Counted from the first letter of the stretch, positions 31,562-41,209 are shown. The stretch is DNA of 64,000 bases from M1-B18 sp048264125 (GCA_048264125.1 JBLXDM010000001.1:496001-560000); one strand, 5' to 3'. Numbers and translations are program-made. The notes: generated by a model not told the origin, from the letters alone.

Positions 31562-33241
31562 ATGTTAGCTATCTTAGCATCAATACCAATAGTTTTAACG
31601 ATCGTTTTAATGGTTGGCTTCAACTGGCCAGCAAAAAAAGTAATGCCTGTGGCATGGGGATCAGCAATAATACTAGCGGCTCTTAAGTGGGGTGTAGGCT
31701 TTCAGTGGTTGGCAGGCTCAACAATAAACGGAGCCTTAAGTGCATTTAATATTTTAATTATCGTATTTGGTGCAATCCTTTTAATGAACACATTACAAAA
31801 CAGTGGCGCTATCAAGGCAATTAATAAAACCTTTTATGGCATCAGCCCTGACAGAAGGGTTCAAGCAATTATTATCGCATTCTTATTTGGTGCCTTTATA
31901 GAAGGAGCTGCAGGCTTCGGTACTCCCGCTGCCCTGGCAGGTCCATTGATGGTAGGCCTAGGCTTCCCTCCATTAGCAGCAGCTATGCTGGCTCTTGTAG
32001 GTAACAGTACTCCGGTTTCCTTCGGAGCTGTTGGTACACCAGTTCTTGGTGGAGTTTCTTCAGTGCTTGGTTCACCTGAAATTCTTGCTAAAATAGAAGC
32101 AGCCGGTATGACAGGACCAACCTTCCTTCACAATGTAGGTATTTGGGCAGCTCTACCTCATGCTATCATGGGTGTATTCATGCCATTAATCATCGTATGT
32201 ATGATGACAAAGCTATTTGGCGAAAAGAAATCCTTCAAGGAGGGTCTAGAGGTAGCACCTTTTGCAATATTTGCAGGTCTTGCCTTTGTAGTACCTTATA
32301 TCTTCATAGCTAACGTATTTGGTCCAGAGCTTCCTTCATTAGCATCAGGACTTATAGCAATCGGTATCGTGGTTACAGCAGCTAAAAATGGCTTCCTGCA
32401 ACCGAAAACGAATTGGGATTTTGCAAATAAGAGCAAGTGGGACAGCTCTTGGTTAAGTGCTACAGCTGAAACAGCTGCTGCAGAAGACAGTACTCCTGAT
32501 GTCAGTCCATTTATGGCGTGGCTACCATATATTCTTGTTTCAGTAATCCTTGTTGTAACAAGAATTCCACAAATCGGTCTAAAGCAAATTTTAACTAGCC
32601 CAACCTTTACAATTTATTGGAGAGAGATTTTGGGAACTAAATTAACCTATTCATTACAATGGTTGTATTTACCTGGTACTGTTGCATTTATGACAGTTTC
32701 TATATTAACAATATTCCTTCATAAAATGAGGGGCGATGTTGTTAAAGCAACCTGGTCTAAATCCTTGAAGCAGGTTATACCAGCAGCTATAGCTCTTGTA
32801 TTTGCAATAGCGATGGTTCAAGTAATGCTTAACTCAGGCAACAACAATTCCGGCGAAGTGGGTATGATGGTTGCCTTATCTACAGCTGCAGCTAATATAT
32901 TCCAAGGCGTATGGCCAATATTCGCACCATTCATCGGTATCCTTGGCGCCTTTATGTCTGGAAGTAACACAACTTCAAACATCCTGTTCTCCGGCTTCCA
33001 GTTTGGCGTTGCAGAACAAATAGGTATGTCAAGATTGGTTATAGTTGGTCTTCAGGTAGTTGGTGGAGCAGCTGGTAACATGATTTGCGTTCACAACGTT
33101 GTTGCTGCATGTACGACAGTTGGTGTACTAGGTAAAGAGGGTAGAGTTATTAAGACAAATATGATTCCTGCTACTGTCTACGCTTTAGTTGCCGGTATAT
33201 TCGCTTATATAGCAATGGCAATAGTACCTGGCTTATTCTAA
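31562..33241 (+). CDS. lctP: L-lactate permease
   Basis: A 559-residue LctP-family lactate/H+ (or Na+) symporter with about 13-14 membrane segments. FGAFIEGAAGFGTPAALAGP, VGNSTPVSFGAVGTPVLGG, FMSGSNTTSNILFSGFQ and AAGNMICVHNVVAACTTVG are the conserved family blocks. The ATG at 31562 has GGAGGT nine bases upstream; the open frame from 31430 lacks a ribosome site and would put a charged extension before the first membrane segment. It brings lactate to the dehydrogenase encoded downstream. Confidence 0.95.
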   Translation: MLAILASIPIVLTIVLMVGFNWPAKKVMPVAWGSAIILAALKWGVGFQWLAGSTINGALSAFNILIIVFGAILLMNTLQNSGAIKAINKTFYGISPDRRVQAIIIAFLFGAFIEGAAGFGTPAALAGPLMVGLGFPPLAAAMLALVGNSTPVSFGAVGTPVLGGVSSVLGSPEILAKIEAAGMTGPTFLHNVGIWAALPHAIMGVFMPLIIVCMMTKLFGEKKSFKEGLEVAPFAIFAGLAFVVPYIFIANVFGPELPSLASGLIAIGIVVTAAKNGFLQPKTNWDFANKSKWDSSWLSATAETAAAEDSTPDVSPFMAWLPYILVSVILVVTRIPQIGLKQILTSPTFTIYWREILGTKLTYSLQWLYLPGTVAFMTVSILTIFLHKMRGDVVKATWSKSLKQVIPAAIALVFAIAMVQVMLNSGNNNSGEVGMMVALSTAAANIFQGVWPIFAPFIGILGAFMSGSNTTSNILFSGFQFGVAEQIGMSRLVIVGLQVVGGAAGNMICVHNVVAACTTVGVLGKEGRVIKTNMIPATVYALVAGIFAYIAMAIVPGLF

Positions 33242-33311
33242 AAGAGGGTTTTGTAGATCTATGTAGAATCAATAACATCATTGTACTATATAGATGATAG
33301 GGGTTGGTATA

Positions 33312-34019
33312 TTGTTTAAGCCTATAAAAACTAAGAGAGTCTATGAGCAGATTGTCGAGCAAATAAAGGAGCTTATGCGTCAGGGTGATTTGAAGCCCGG
33401 TGACAAGCTAATGTCGGAAAGAGAACTATCGGATAAGCTAGGAGTCAGCAGAACCTCCGTAAGGGAGGCGCTCAGTGCTTTGGATTTCCTGGGAATTCTT
33501 GAGAGCCGACAGGGGGAGGGAACCTTTATTTCCGATGTATCTGAACAAGTTCTAATAGAACCCCTGGCCCTATTCATGATGATGGACCGTGAAGCCAGCT
33601 TAGAGCTTTTAGAGGTTAGAAAGATGCTGGAGGCTGATGCTGCAGAGCTGGCAGCCTTTAGGGCAGAGGAGGAGGATATTGAGAAGATATCTAAGGCCTT
33701 GGCATTGATGGAGGAGGATCTCAAGCAAAAAAGCTTAGGTGAGGAAAACGATGCAATGTTTCATTATGGCATTGCTGAGGCTACGAAAAACACCATGCTT
33801 ATGAAGATGATGAGCTTGATATCAGACCTATTGGTTCAGAATATGAGAACCAGCAGGCAATACCTCTACAATAAAATGGGCAATGCAGAAAAGCTGTATC
33901 AGCAGCACTTCAATATCTATCAAGCCATAAGGGAAGGAAATCCTAAGCGGGCTAAACAAGAAATGTTTGATCACTTGGATTTTGTTGAAAAGGAATTAAC
34001 CAGTTTTCAAAATGACTAG
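33312..34019 (+). CDS. lldR: GntR/FadR family transcriptional regulator (LldR-like)
   Basis: A 235-residue regulator. Residues ~5-70 are the winged helix of GntR proteins (KLMSERELSDKLGVSRTSVREALSALDFLG) and residues ~85-225 the all-helical FCD ligand-binding domain (ADAAELAAFRAEEED ... QQHFNIYQAIREG). LldR-type members sense lactate. TTG at 33312 is chosen because GGGG lies eight bases upstream and FadR-like proteins start at the equivalent MFKPIKTKR. A matching TGGTNNNACCA operator precedes lctP. Confidence 0.9.
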   Translation: MFKPIKTKRVYEQIVEQIKELMRQGDLKPGDKLMSERELSDKLGVSRTSVREALSALDFLGILESRQGEGTFISDVSEQVLIEPLALFMMMDREASLELLEVRKMLEADAAELAAFRAEEEDIEKISKALALMEEDLKQKSLGEENDAMFHYGIAEATKNTMLMKMMSLISDLLVQNMRTSRQYLYNKMGNAEKLYQQHFNIYQAIREGNPKRAKQEMFDHLDFVEKELTSFQND

Positions 34020-34026
34020 AATTATT

Positions 34027-34063
34027 TGATGGAGGTTGGCCTTGTGCCAGCCTCGCATCAAAA
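34027..34063. other. Hairpin in the lldR-etfB gap
   Basis: TTGATG-AGG-TGGC and GCCA-CCT-CATCAA pair imperfectly, but A residues follow instead of T, so it is not a plus-strand terminator. The rest of the 293-bp gap contains TACCATA (about 34155) and TATGGTA (about 34182) followed by TACTGGTTTTTTTT, which may attenuate the downstream genes; no clear promoter was identified. Confidence 0.35.
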
Positions 34064-34312
34064 AACTACAACTAGTATAGCATACGACACAAACGATATA
34101 ACAAAAGAGAATTTAGGCATCAATTAGCTTTGTTAGTTCGTATAGGTATGCGCCTACCATATGTGCAGGCTTTCTTAGCTTATGGTAATACTGGTTTTTT
34201 TTATTGTATAAATAGGGAATGTAAAACTACATATTGTAATAGTCCTCGCAACGATACTGCTAGAGTTTCAGAATAGGAATTTGTTCTTAATAAAGATTAG
34301 GAGGGAATGAAA

Positions 34313-35110
34313 TTGAACATTATTATTCCAATTAAACAAGTACCCGAAACTAGTAACGTAAAGATGGACAAAGAAACAGGTACAATGATTCGTGAGGGTG
34401 TTGTTAGTGTTATTAACCCATTAGATCTTTATGCAATAGAAGCAGGAATTCAATTGAAGGAACAGCTTGGCGGGAAGGTAACCGTTTGCACAATGGGACC
34501 ACAGGCAGCAACAAAGGCTTTAAAGGAAGCAATCGCAATGGGCTGCGATGAAGGTATCCTTATTTCAGACAGAAAATTCGCCGGAGCCGATACTTGGGCT
34601 ACCTCTTATACATTATCTCAAGCAATTAAAACTATAGGAGAGTATGATTTGATATTAGCGGGTGAAAGGGCAACAGATGGAGATACAGGTCAGGTTGGAC
34701 CTGGTATTGCCGCTTGGTTAGGAATACCTCTGGCTACTTATGTAAGCAAGATTGATGAAATAAATAATGAATCTATTACTGTTGAAAGACTGGTGGAGGA
34801 GGGCTATCAAATATTAGAAATGCCTCTTCCTGCACTATTGACAGTTGTAAAAGAAATCAGTAATCCAAGACTACCAACCTTAAGAGGCAAAAAGAAGGCA
34901 AGAGTAACCGAAATACCTGCACTTACTGCAGCCGACTTAAATTTGGAGGAATCCTATATAGGCCTAAAGGGCTCCCCTACCAAGGTTGTGAAAATTGGCT
35001 ATCCGAAGGTTACAAGAGGCGGAAAGCTGGTTAAAGCAGCTGGTGAGGAAGGCGTCAATGAAGCCATTGATGAATTAATGAAATTCTTAGAAGAAAAAGA
35101 ATTGATATAG
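34313..35110 (+). CDS. etfB: Electron transfer flavoprotein subunit beta (bifurcating lactate dehydrogenase complex)
   Basis: A 265-residue EtfB: IIPIKQVPETSNVKMD at the N-terminus, VVSVINPLDLYAIEAGIQLKE, GERATDGDTGQVGPGIAAWL (AMP/FAD site) and KEISNPRLPTLRGKKKA. In electron-bifurcating complexes EtfB carries the bifurcating FAD. TTG at 34313 gives the standard N-terminus and has AGGAGG eight bases upstream; ATG at 34307 is only two bases from it. With EtfA and the FAD dehydrogenase it forms a unit like LctB-LctC-LctD of Acetobacterium. Confidence 0.92.
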   Translation: MNIIIPIKQVPETSNVKMDKETGTMIREGVVSVINPLDLYAIEAGIQLKEQLGGKVTVCTMGPQAATKALKEAIAMGCDEGILISDRKFAGADTWATSYTLSQAIKTIGEYDLILAGERATDGDTGQVGPGIAAWLGIPLATYVSKIDEINNESITVERLVEEGYQILEMPLPALLTVVKEISNPRLPTLRGKKKARVTEIPALTAADLNLEESYIGLKGSPTKVVKIGYPKVTRGGKLVKAAGEEGVNEAIDELMKFLEEKELI

Positions 35111-35122
35111 GAGGGATTATTG

Positions 35123-36124
35123 ATGAGTTATGTATGGACAATAGCTGAACAAAGCAAAGGTAAGCTTAGAGAGGTTTCCTTTGAGTTATTGAGCAGAGGC
35201 AGAAAATTAGCTGATAAAATGGACACAAAGCTATGCTCAGTTTTAATGGGAAGCAATGTTTCTGAGGAGACCCTTCAGGAGCTGATTCATAGAGGAGCTG
35301 ATGAGGTTTATTTTATAGATGACCCTCGTCTGGAGAACTTTATAGTAGAGACCCATAGCAATGTATTATCAGATTTAATAAAGCAATATAAGCCTCATTC
35401 AATATTGGCAGCTGCTACCTCCAGTGGTAGGACCCTAATGCCATATGTCGCTATTCAGGTAAGCACCGGATTAACTGCCGATTGTACTGAGTTGGACATT
35501 GAGGATGGAACCTTCCATCTGCTGCAAACAAGACCTGCCATAGGCGGTAACATCATGGCTACAATAAAAACTCCACAGCATAGCCCGCAGATGGCGACAG
35601 TAAGACCTAAATCCAGCAGGCCTTTGTCAGCTGATAGCAGCAGACAGGGAAAAATAGTTAGATTAGAGCTGAAGGATGAGCTGGTGGATAATCGTGTTAA
35701 AATGGTTGGATTTAGAAAGGACCTTGAGGAATTTGTAAATATTGAGGAAGCAGAAGTAGTAGTAGCAGGCGGTAAGGGTATGAAGAAGGTTGAAAACTTT
35801 GCTTTACTACGGGATTTAGCAAAGCACTTCGATGGCGTTTTAGGAGCCAGTAGAGATGCTGTTGATAGAGGCTGGCTGCCATATCCTCACCAAGTAGGCC
35901 TAAGCGGTAAAACAGTTTCGCCGAAGCTATATATATGTGCTGGAATTTCAGGCTCAATACAGCATTTAGCAGGTATCAAGACCTCTGAATTTATTATTGC
36001 AATCAATCAGGATCAGGATGCAAACATATTCCAATTGGCTGACTTTGGAATTGTAGGAAATCTCTTTGAAGTAATTCCGAAGCTGAATGCAAGATTGGAA
36101 GCTTATAAGAAGGAGGGAAAATAA
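35123..36124 (+). CDS. etfA: Electron transfer flavoprotein subunit alpha (bifurcating lactate dehydrogenase complex)
   Basis: A 333-residue EtfA. The C-terminal FAD domain is clear: ASRDAVDRGWLPYPHQVGLSG, KLYICAGISGSIQHLAGI, and INQDQDANIFQLADFGIVG. The N-terminal domain begins MSYVWTIAEQSKGKLREVSFELL. ATG 35123 has GGAGG eight bases upstream. It passes electrons between EtfB and the dehydrogenase. It ends directly against the next gene's ATG, without a gap. Confidence 0.93.
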   Translation: MSYVWTIAEQSKGKLREVSFELLSRGRKLADKMDTKLCSVLMGSNVSEETLQELIHRGADEVYFIDDPRLENFIVETHSNVLSDLIKQYKPHSILAAATSSGRTLMPYVAIQVSTGLTADCTELDIEDGTFHLLQTRPAIGGNIMATIKTPQHSPQMATVRPKSSRPLSADSSRQGKIVRLELKDELVDNRVKMVGFRKDLEEFVNIEEAEVVVAGGKGMKKVENFALLRDLAKHFDGVLGASRDAVDRGWLPYPHQVGLSGKTVSPKLYICAGISGSIQHLAGIKTSEFIIAINQDQDANIFQLADFGIVGNLFEVIPKLNARLEAYKKEGK

Positions 36125-37546
36125 ATGAGATACAATCCCGTTACTGCTGAAATAGTAGAGGAGTTAAAGGGTATCGTTGGACAAAAGAATGTTTTTGTTG
36201 ATGAAGAAAAAATGGAGGCCTATTCCCACGATGAAACCAATGCTGAGGAATATGGACATATGCCGGAGGTAGTAGTTACCCCTGCTACAGCTCAGGAAAT
36301 AGCACAAATCGTTAAGGTGGCAAATCGTGAGCTTATACCTATAACACCAAGAGGCGCCGGCAGCGGCTTATCCGGTGGAGCAATACCAATATTCGGTGGT
36401 ATACTCTTGTCCGTTGAAAAGATGAATAAGGTGCTGGATATAGATTATGGCAACATGATGCTGACCTCTGAAACAGGAATTGTCACAAACGAAATAAATT
36501 CCTTAATTAAGGAAAAGGGATTATTCTATGCAGGATATCCTATGAGCTTAGAGACCTGCTACCTGGGTGGTAATATTGCTGAAAATGCAGGTGGCGGTAG
36601 AGCTGTTAAATATGGTGTTACAGGTCGATATATCATGGCCATGGAGCTGGTTACACCAAAGGGAGAAATCGTTAATCTTGGAGGAAAGCTTTCTAAGGAC
36701 GTTACTGGATACGACTTAAAGCAATTAATCATAGGTTCAGAGGGAACCCTTGGAATAGTTACAAAGGCCACCATTAAGCTGACTGGACTGCCTACTGCTA
36801 AGTCTAACCTGCTGGTGCTTTATAAGACGCCAAAGGATGCCATAGATACAGTTCCTGTTATCATGGCAAAGGGAACCATTCCTACAAGCATGGAGTTTAT
36901 GGATAAATTGTCAGTAAAAACAGCATGCGAGTATTTAAATGAGAGTCTGCCATATCAGGATGCCGGAGCGATGCTGCTTCTGGAGATTGATGGTACAAAT
37001 CAAGAGCAGGTTGAATTGGATGCAGAGGCTATAGGCGATTTATGTATGGATAACGGCGCTATAGAGGTTTATGTAGCCGATAACTATACTACCCAGGAAA
37101 GAATCTGGAGTGTTAGAAGAAATATCGCTGAGGCCTTTAAGGTAGTAAGCCCTATTCAAAGCTTAGAGGACATCGTTGTTCCTATTTCAGCGATACCTGA
37201 TATTATTCCAGAGCTGGATCGTATTTCTGAAAAGTATGATATAAAGATTCCTTGCTATGGTCATGCCGGTGATGGTAACCTCCATGCAACCTTGGTAAAA
37301 AATCCTGATCATACCATGGACCATTGGCATGAAATAGAGCCACTGGCGCTAAGGGAGCTTTATCAGGTAACTAAGGATCTTGGAGGAAAAATAAGCGGCG
37401 AGCATGGAATTGGTATCAAACGTAAAAAATATATGCTAGAGAACATGGATCCTGCTGAGTTGGAGCTTATGAAGGCAATAAAGCTTGCATGGGACCCCAA
37501 TTACATCATGAATCCGGGTAAAATCTTTGACTTAGATTTAGAATAA
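36125..37546 (+). CDS. lctD: FAD-dependent lactate dehydrogenase (GlcD/LctD-like)
   Basis: A 473-residue FAD-linked oxidase of the GlcD/D-lactate dehydrogenase type. The PCMH FAD domain contains TPRGAGSGLSGGAIPIFGG (near residue 76) and GGNIAENAGGGRAVKYGVTG (near 148); the C-terminal domain has YGHAGDGNLHATLVKN and GKISGEHGIGIKRK. Directly joined to EtfBA, it matches the lactate dehydrogenase that bifurcates electrons: lactate reduces NAD+ at the expense of reduced ferredoxin. The association is by operon; complex formation is inferred. Confidence 0.9.
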   Translation: MRYNPVTAEIVEELKGIVGQKNVFVDEEKMEAYSHDETNAEEYGHMPEVVVTPATAQEIAQIVKVANRELIPITPRGAGSGLSGGAIPIFGGILLSVEKMNKVLDIDYGNMMLTSETGIVTNEINSLIKEKGLFYAGYPMSLETCYLGGNIAENAGGGRAVKYGVTGRYIMAMELVTPKGEIVNLGGKLSKDVTGYDLKQLIIGSEGTLGIVTKATIKLTGLPTAKSNLLVLYKTPKDAIDTVPVIMAKGTIPTSMEFMDKLSVKTACEYLNESLPYQDAGAMLLLEIDGTNQEQVELDAEAIGDLCMDNGAIEVYVADNYTTQERIWSVRRNIAEAFKVVSPIQSLEDIVVPISAIPDIIPELDRISEKYDIKIPCYGHAGDGNLHATLVKNPDHTMDHWHEIEPLALRELYQVTKDLGGKISGEHGIGIKRKKYMLENMDPAELELMKAIKLAWDPNYIMNPGKIFDLDLE

Positions 37547-37608
37547 TATTAATATTTCCAACAATATTTAATATTCTCTAATTTTAGGATATAATAAAAG
37601 CAAAGGAT

Positions 37609-37633
37609 TGCAGCCTTCATTTATGGTGGCTGC
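37609..37633 (+). other. Hairpin upstream of larA
   Basis: TGCAGCC (37609-37615) and GGCTGCA (37627-37633) pair around an 11-base loop, flanked by GGAT and TTCC. There is no T tract, so it may be a processing or stabilising hairpin separating larA from the dehydrogenase message. Confidence 0.45.
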
Positions 37634-37672
37634 ATTCCAATTATCTATGTAGTGATAAAGGAGGAAATGCTA

Positions 37673-38947
37673 GTGGCAACAATAAAAATACCTTATTCCA
37701 AGGGCTTTGTAGACCTGGAGGTAGCAGACAAAAATCTTTTAGGTGTATTAGAATCTAAGGCACATCATTTTAAGACAGAGGACGATCAGGTTACTATAGC
37801 CAGAAAGGCTTTAGAAAATCCTATAGATTCTCCTAGATTGAGGGATTTAGCGAAGGGAAAAAACAAAGTAGTTATTATTACCAGCGATCATACAAGACCT
37901 GTGCCAAGTAAAATAACAATGCCATTGTTATTAGAGGAAATACGAAGTGGAAACCCTGAGGCTGATATAACATTACTAATAGCTACTGGATTTCACCGTT
38001 TAACTACGGAAGAAGAAATGATAAATAAATATGGTGAAGAAATAGTAAAAAATGAAAAGCTGGTAAATCACGATTGTCGTGATGAAAGCAGCATGGTAGA
38101 GGTTGGAATACTACCTTCAGGCGGAAAGCTAATATTAAATAAGCTTGCAATGGAGGCAGATTTATTGGTGGCTGAGGGCTTTATAGAGCCGCACTTCTTC
38201 GCAGGCTTCTCCGGTGGAAGAAAGAGCGTGCTTCCTGGAGTTGCTTCTGGAACGACTGTTTTGGCTAACCACTGCTCAGAGTTCATTGATAGTGACTTTG
38301 CCAGAACCGGTATTTTAGAAGGAAACCCTATCCACAAGGATATGATCTATGCAGCTGATGTAGCAAATTTAGCTTTTATTCTAAATGTCGTTATTGATGC
38401 TGAAAAGAGAGTTATCAATGCCTTTGCTGGTGATAGGGTTAAGGCCCATGAGACAGGCTGCAAATTCGTTACAGAGCTTGCCAGCGTGAAGTCTATCCCA
38501 GCTGATATAGCAATTACATCAAATGGTGGATATCCATTGGATCAAAATATTTATCAAGCAGTAAAGGGTATGACGGCTGCTGAGGCTACTGCTAAGGAGG
38601 ATGCTGTAATCATTATAGCTGCTGCCTGTAATGATGGACATGGAGGAAAGGCCTTCTATGATACCTTCATGGAAAACCCAACTGCCCAGTCAATCATGGA
38701 TAAAATTATGCAAATCCCAATGGAAAGCACAATTCCTGACCAATGGGAGTCTCAAATCCTTGCCAGAATCCTTATAAAGCATAAGGTAATTATGGTAACT
38801 GATCAATGTGAGCCTCAAATGGTTAAGGACATGAAGATGCTGCATGCCTATACCTTGGAAGAGGCACTAAAAATGGCCTATGAAATTAAGGGCGAGGATG
38901 CAACAGTAACAGTTGTTCCTGATGGCGTTTCAGTGATAGTTCTTTAA
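37673..38947 (+). CDS. larA: Nickel-pincer lactate racemase LarA
   Basis: A 424-residue LarA. With GTG 37673 as start (GGAGG eight bases upstream), the key residues fall at H108 (ATGFHRL), H174 and K184 (EPHFFAGFSGGRKS) and H200 (LANHCSEF), the same numbering known for Lactobacillus LarA; K184 binds the Ni-pincer cofactor and H200 the nickel. This supports the GTG over an ATG six bases upstream. It interconverts D- and L-lactate, letting a stereospecific dehydrogenase use both. The cofactor genes larB, larC and larE are not in the window. Confidence 0.94.
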   Translation: MATIKIPYSKGFVDLEVADKNLLGVLESKAHHFKTEDDQVTIARKALENPIDSPRLRDLAKGKNKVVIITSDHTRPVPSKITMPLLLEEIRSGNPEADITLLIATGFHRLTTEEEMINKYGEEIVKNEKLVNHDCRDESSMVEVGILPSGGKLILNKLAMEADLLVAEGFIEPHFFAGFSGGRKSVLPGVASGTTVLANHCSEFIDSDFARTGILEGNPIHKDMIYAADVANLAFILNVVIDAEKRVINAFAGDRVKAHETGCKFVTELASVKSIPADIAITSNGGYPLDQNIYQAVKGMTAAEATAKEDAVIIIAAACNDGHGGKAFYDTFMENPTAQSIMDKIMQIPMESTIPDQWESQILARILIKHKVIMVTDQCEPQMVKDMKMLHAYTLEEALKMAYEIKGEDATVTVVPDGVSVIVL

Positions 38948-38990
38948 ACCTAATTAATGGTTAACAATTAATATTGAACATTTAAAATTA

Positions 38991-39024
38991 AAGGCCGAAA
39001 TCCTGTGTGATTTCGGCTTTTTAA
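38991..39024 (+). terminator. Rho-independent terminator of the lactate operon
   Basis: AAGGCCGAAATC (38991-39002) pairs with GATTTCGGCTTT (39009-39020) and is followed by TTAATGG. Confidence 0.85.
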
Positions 39025-39130
39025 TGGGTAAATATAGTTTGCTGTGGGAAAATTTAACGTATACACTCCAGCCGGAGCATATACATATATCCTTTGGTAT
39101 TAGATAACCTATAGTAAAGGAGGTATCTAA

Positions 39131-39298
39131 ATGACGGAACTCATGGAGCTGCTTAAGGATATAGAAATGCTTAGAAAAAATCTACTAGAGCTTATCGAAG
39201 AAAAGGAAAACCTTCAGGACCCGGAAATTGTGGCGGCCAGTCAAATTCTGAATGCCGCTATTTCAGAATATAATAAATACATAAAAAAGAAGCTGTAG
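39131..39298 (+). CDS. Spo0E-like aspartyl-phosphate phosphatase
   Basis: A 55-residue protein: MTELMELLKDIEMLRKNLLE, then KENLQDPEIVAASQILNAAI and a short basic end. The two-helix layout with ...LRKNLLELI...SQxLNxxIxxY matches the Spo0E family, whose members dephosphorylate Spo0A~P and delay sporulation. The invariant SQ is followed by ILN in place of the usual xLD. AAAGGAGG lies nine bases upstream of the ATG, and a perfect terminator follows. It supports a spore-forming host. Confidence 0.8.
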   Translation: MTELMELLKDIEMLRKNLLELIEEKENLQDPEIVAASQILNAAISEYNKYIKKKL

Positions 39299-39335
39299 AA
39301 TAGGTATGCCAATGGGCATACCTATTATTTTTATT
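39299..39335 (+). terminator. Terminator of the Spo0E-like gene
   Basis: AATAGGTATGCC (39299-39310) and GGCATACCTATT (39315-39326) form a perfect 12-bp stem with a four-base loop, followed by ATTTTTATT. Confidence 0.9.
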
Positions 39336-39396
39336 AACTCAAACTATGTAATTGGGGATAGGCAGACGCCACTAAAAAGTACTTTTTTAGATGAAG

Positions 39397-39507
39397 CTTA
39401 TACAAAGTTAAAAGTTTATCGCGCATTGCCTAGGGCTAATAGCATTTAAAAATTATGCAAATTAGCCCGTGGGGCACTAAGTAGGAAACTTTTGACTTTG
39501 TATAAAC
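39397..39507 (-). repeat. 111-bp inverted-repeat element, copy 2 (opposite orientation)
   Basis: Bounded by TTATACAAAGTTAAAAG and CTTTTGACTTTGTATAAAC. The order of inner blocks (CGCATTGCCTAGGGCTAAT first, AGCCCGTGGGGCACTAA second) is inverted relative to copies 1 and 3. Unlike them, it lacks the extended outer flanks. It fills most of the 303-bp gap before the ggt gene. Confidence 0.75.
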
Positions 39508-39601
39508 ATAAAAACTATTTCTATTTTCGAAGAAAATTAGCAGGAAAACAAACAACTGTTCTTGAATTCATATATAAAAAGGAGCAAAAGGGGGAAGGAA
39601 C

Positions 39602-41209
39602 ATGGATTTTGATGCATTGAGCTATCCATATGAAGCTAAAAGGACAGTGGTTTACGGTAAAAGGGGTATGGTTGCTACCTCGCAGCCATTGGCTGCTCAG
39701 GCCGGTCTGGAGATACTAAAAAAGGGTGGAAATGCCATTGATGCAGCAATTGCAACAGCAGCAGCCCTTACGGTGGTGGAGCCCACCTCCAATGGTATTG
39801 GTGGAGATGCCTTTGCTATTGTGTGGACGAAGGGTAAGCTCCATGGCCTAAATGCCAGCGGAGCTGCCCCCAAATCAATATCTATTGCAGGGCTAAAGGA
39901 AAGAGGCCATAAAGAAATACCCAGATTCGGCTTTATGCCAGTAACTGTTCCGGGAGCACCGGGTGCTTGGGCGGAGCTTTCAAGGGCTTTTGGCCGGCTG
40001 CCTTTAATCGAGGTATTGGAGCCGGCAATTACATATGCGATAGAAGGATATCCTGTGTCGCCAACCACCGGAAAATACTGGGCTAAAGCCTACGAGACCT
40101 ATAAAAAGAACCTACAGGGGGAGGAATTTGAGGAGTGGTTTAAAACCTTTTCACCTAAGGGAAGGCCCCCCAAAATTGGTGAAATATGGAGCTCTAAAGG
40201 CCATGGTGAAACCCTGAGAAAAATAGGTGAAACCTATGCTGAGGATTTTTATAGAGGTGAAATAGCAGAAAAAATAGATGCCTATTCAAAAAAACATGGC
40301 GGCTTTATAAGTAAAGAGGACCTAGCAGCCTTTAAAGTGGATTGGGTAGAGCCTGTATCAGTAAGTTACAAGGGCTATGATGTATGGGAGCTTCCACCTA
40401 ATGGGCAGGGCATAATTGCTTTAATGGCATTAAATATATTAAAGGGCTTAAGCTTTGAGGAAAGGGAGGCAGCCACAACCTACCACAAACAAATAGAGGC
40501 GATAAAGCTGGCCTTTGCCGATGGACATAGGTATATCACTGACCATCAAAAAATGACAGTAGAGGTTGAAGCCCTACTATCCGAATCCTATGGTGAGGGG
40601 CGCAGAGCCTTAATTTCCCACAAAGCGGAGCTACCTATGTCAGGAACCCCACCAAGGGGTGGCACTGTCTATCTGGCAGCTGCCGACGGCGAAGGAAACA
40701 TGGTATCCTTTATACAAAGCAATTATATGGGCTTTGGCTCAGGCTTGGTGGTTCCCGGTACAGGTATTAGCCTTCAGAATAGAGGTCATAATTTTTCCTT
40801 TGATATAAACCATGACAACCGTTTAGAGGGTGGAAAGAAGCCCTACCATACAATTATTCCGGGCTTTCTAACCAAGGACAATAAGCCAGTGGGCCCCTTT
40901 GGTGTAATGGGAGGCTTTATGCAGCCACAGGGACATTTGCAGGTAATTATGAATACCATAGATTTTAAAATGAATCCACAGGCAGCCTTGGATGCGCCAA
41001 GATGGCATTGGTCCAAGGAGAGAACTGTAGAGGTGGAGGAAGGCATTTCAACGGAAATAGTAGAGGCATTAAGAGATAGGGGCCATGATATTATAGTGCA
41101 AAGGGAAAATGGCGTATTTGGCAGAGGTCAGATCATATGGAGAAATGAAGCGGGCGTGCTTTGCGGTGGTACAGAGTCAAGGACCGACGGTACAATCGCA
41201 GCATGGTAA
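39602..41209 (+). CDS. Gamma-glutamyltransferase family protein
   Basis: A 535-residue Ntn-hydrolase of the gamma-glutamyltranspeptidase family. The large-subunit start GMVATSQPLAAQAGLEILKKGGNAIDAAIA and NGIGGDAFAIV are typical, and the autoprocessing site is PPRGGTVYLAAAD, where Thr becomes the new N-terminus (near residue 355). No signal peptide is seen, so it is more like cytosolic YwrD than secreted GGT. Substrate (glutathione or another gamma-glutamyl compound) unknown. GGGGGAAGG precedes the ATG; the next gene begins 26 bp later. Confidence 0.9.
   Translation: MDFDALSYPYEAKRTVVYGKRGMVATSQPLAAQAGLEILKKGGNAIDAAIATAAALTVVEPTSNGIGGDAFAIVWTKGKLHGLNASGAAPKSISIAGLKERGHKEIPRFGFMPVTVPGAPGAWAELSRAFGRLPLIEVLEPAITYAIEGYPVSPTTGKYWAKAYETYKKNLQGEEFEEWFKTFSPKGRPPKIGEIWSSKGHGETLRKIGETYAEDFYRGEIAEKIDAYSKKHGGFISKEDLAAFKVDWVEPVSVSYKGYDVWELPPNGQGIIALMALNILKGLSFEEREAATTYHKQIEAIKLAFADGHRYITDHQKMTVEVEALLSESYGEGRRALISHKAELPMSGTPPRGGTVYLAAADGEGNMVSFIQSNYMGFGSGLVVPGTGISLQNRGHNFSFDINHDNRLEGGKKPYHTIIPGFLTKDNKPVGPFGVMGGFMQPQGHLQVIMNTIDFKMNPQAALDAPRWHWSKERTVEVEEGISTEIVEALRDRGHDIIVQRENGVFGRGQIIWRNEAGVLCGGTESRTDGTIAAW

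Noticed and set aside
34027..34063. Terminator for lldR
   Set aside because: The hairpin is followed by A residues rather than T, so it would not terminate plus-strand transcription.
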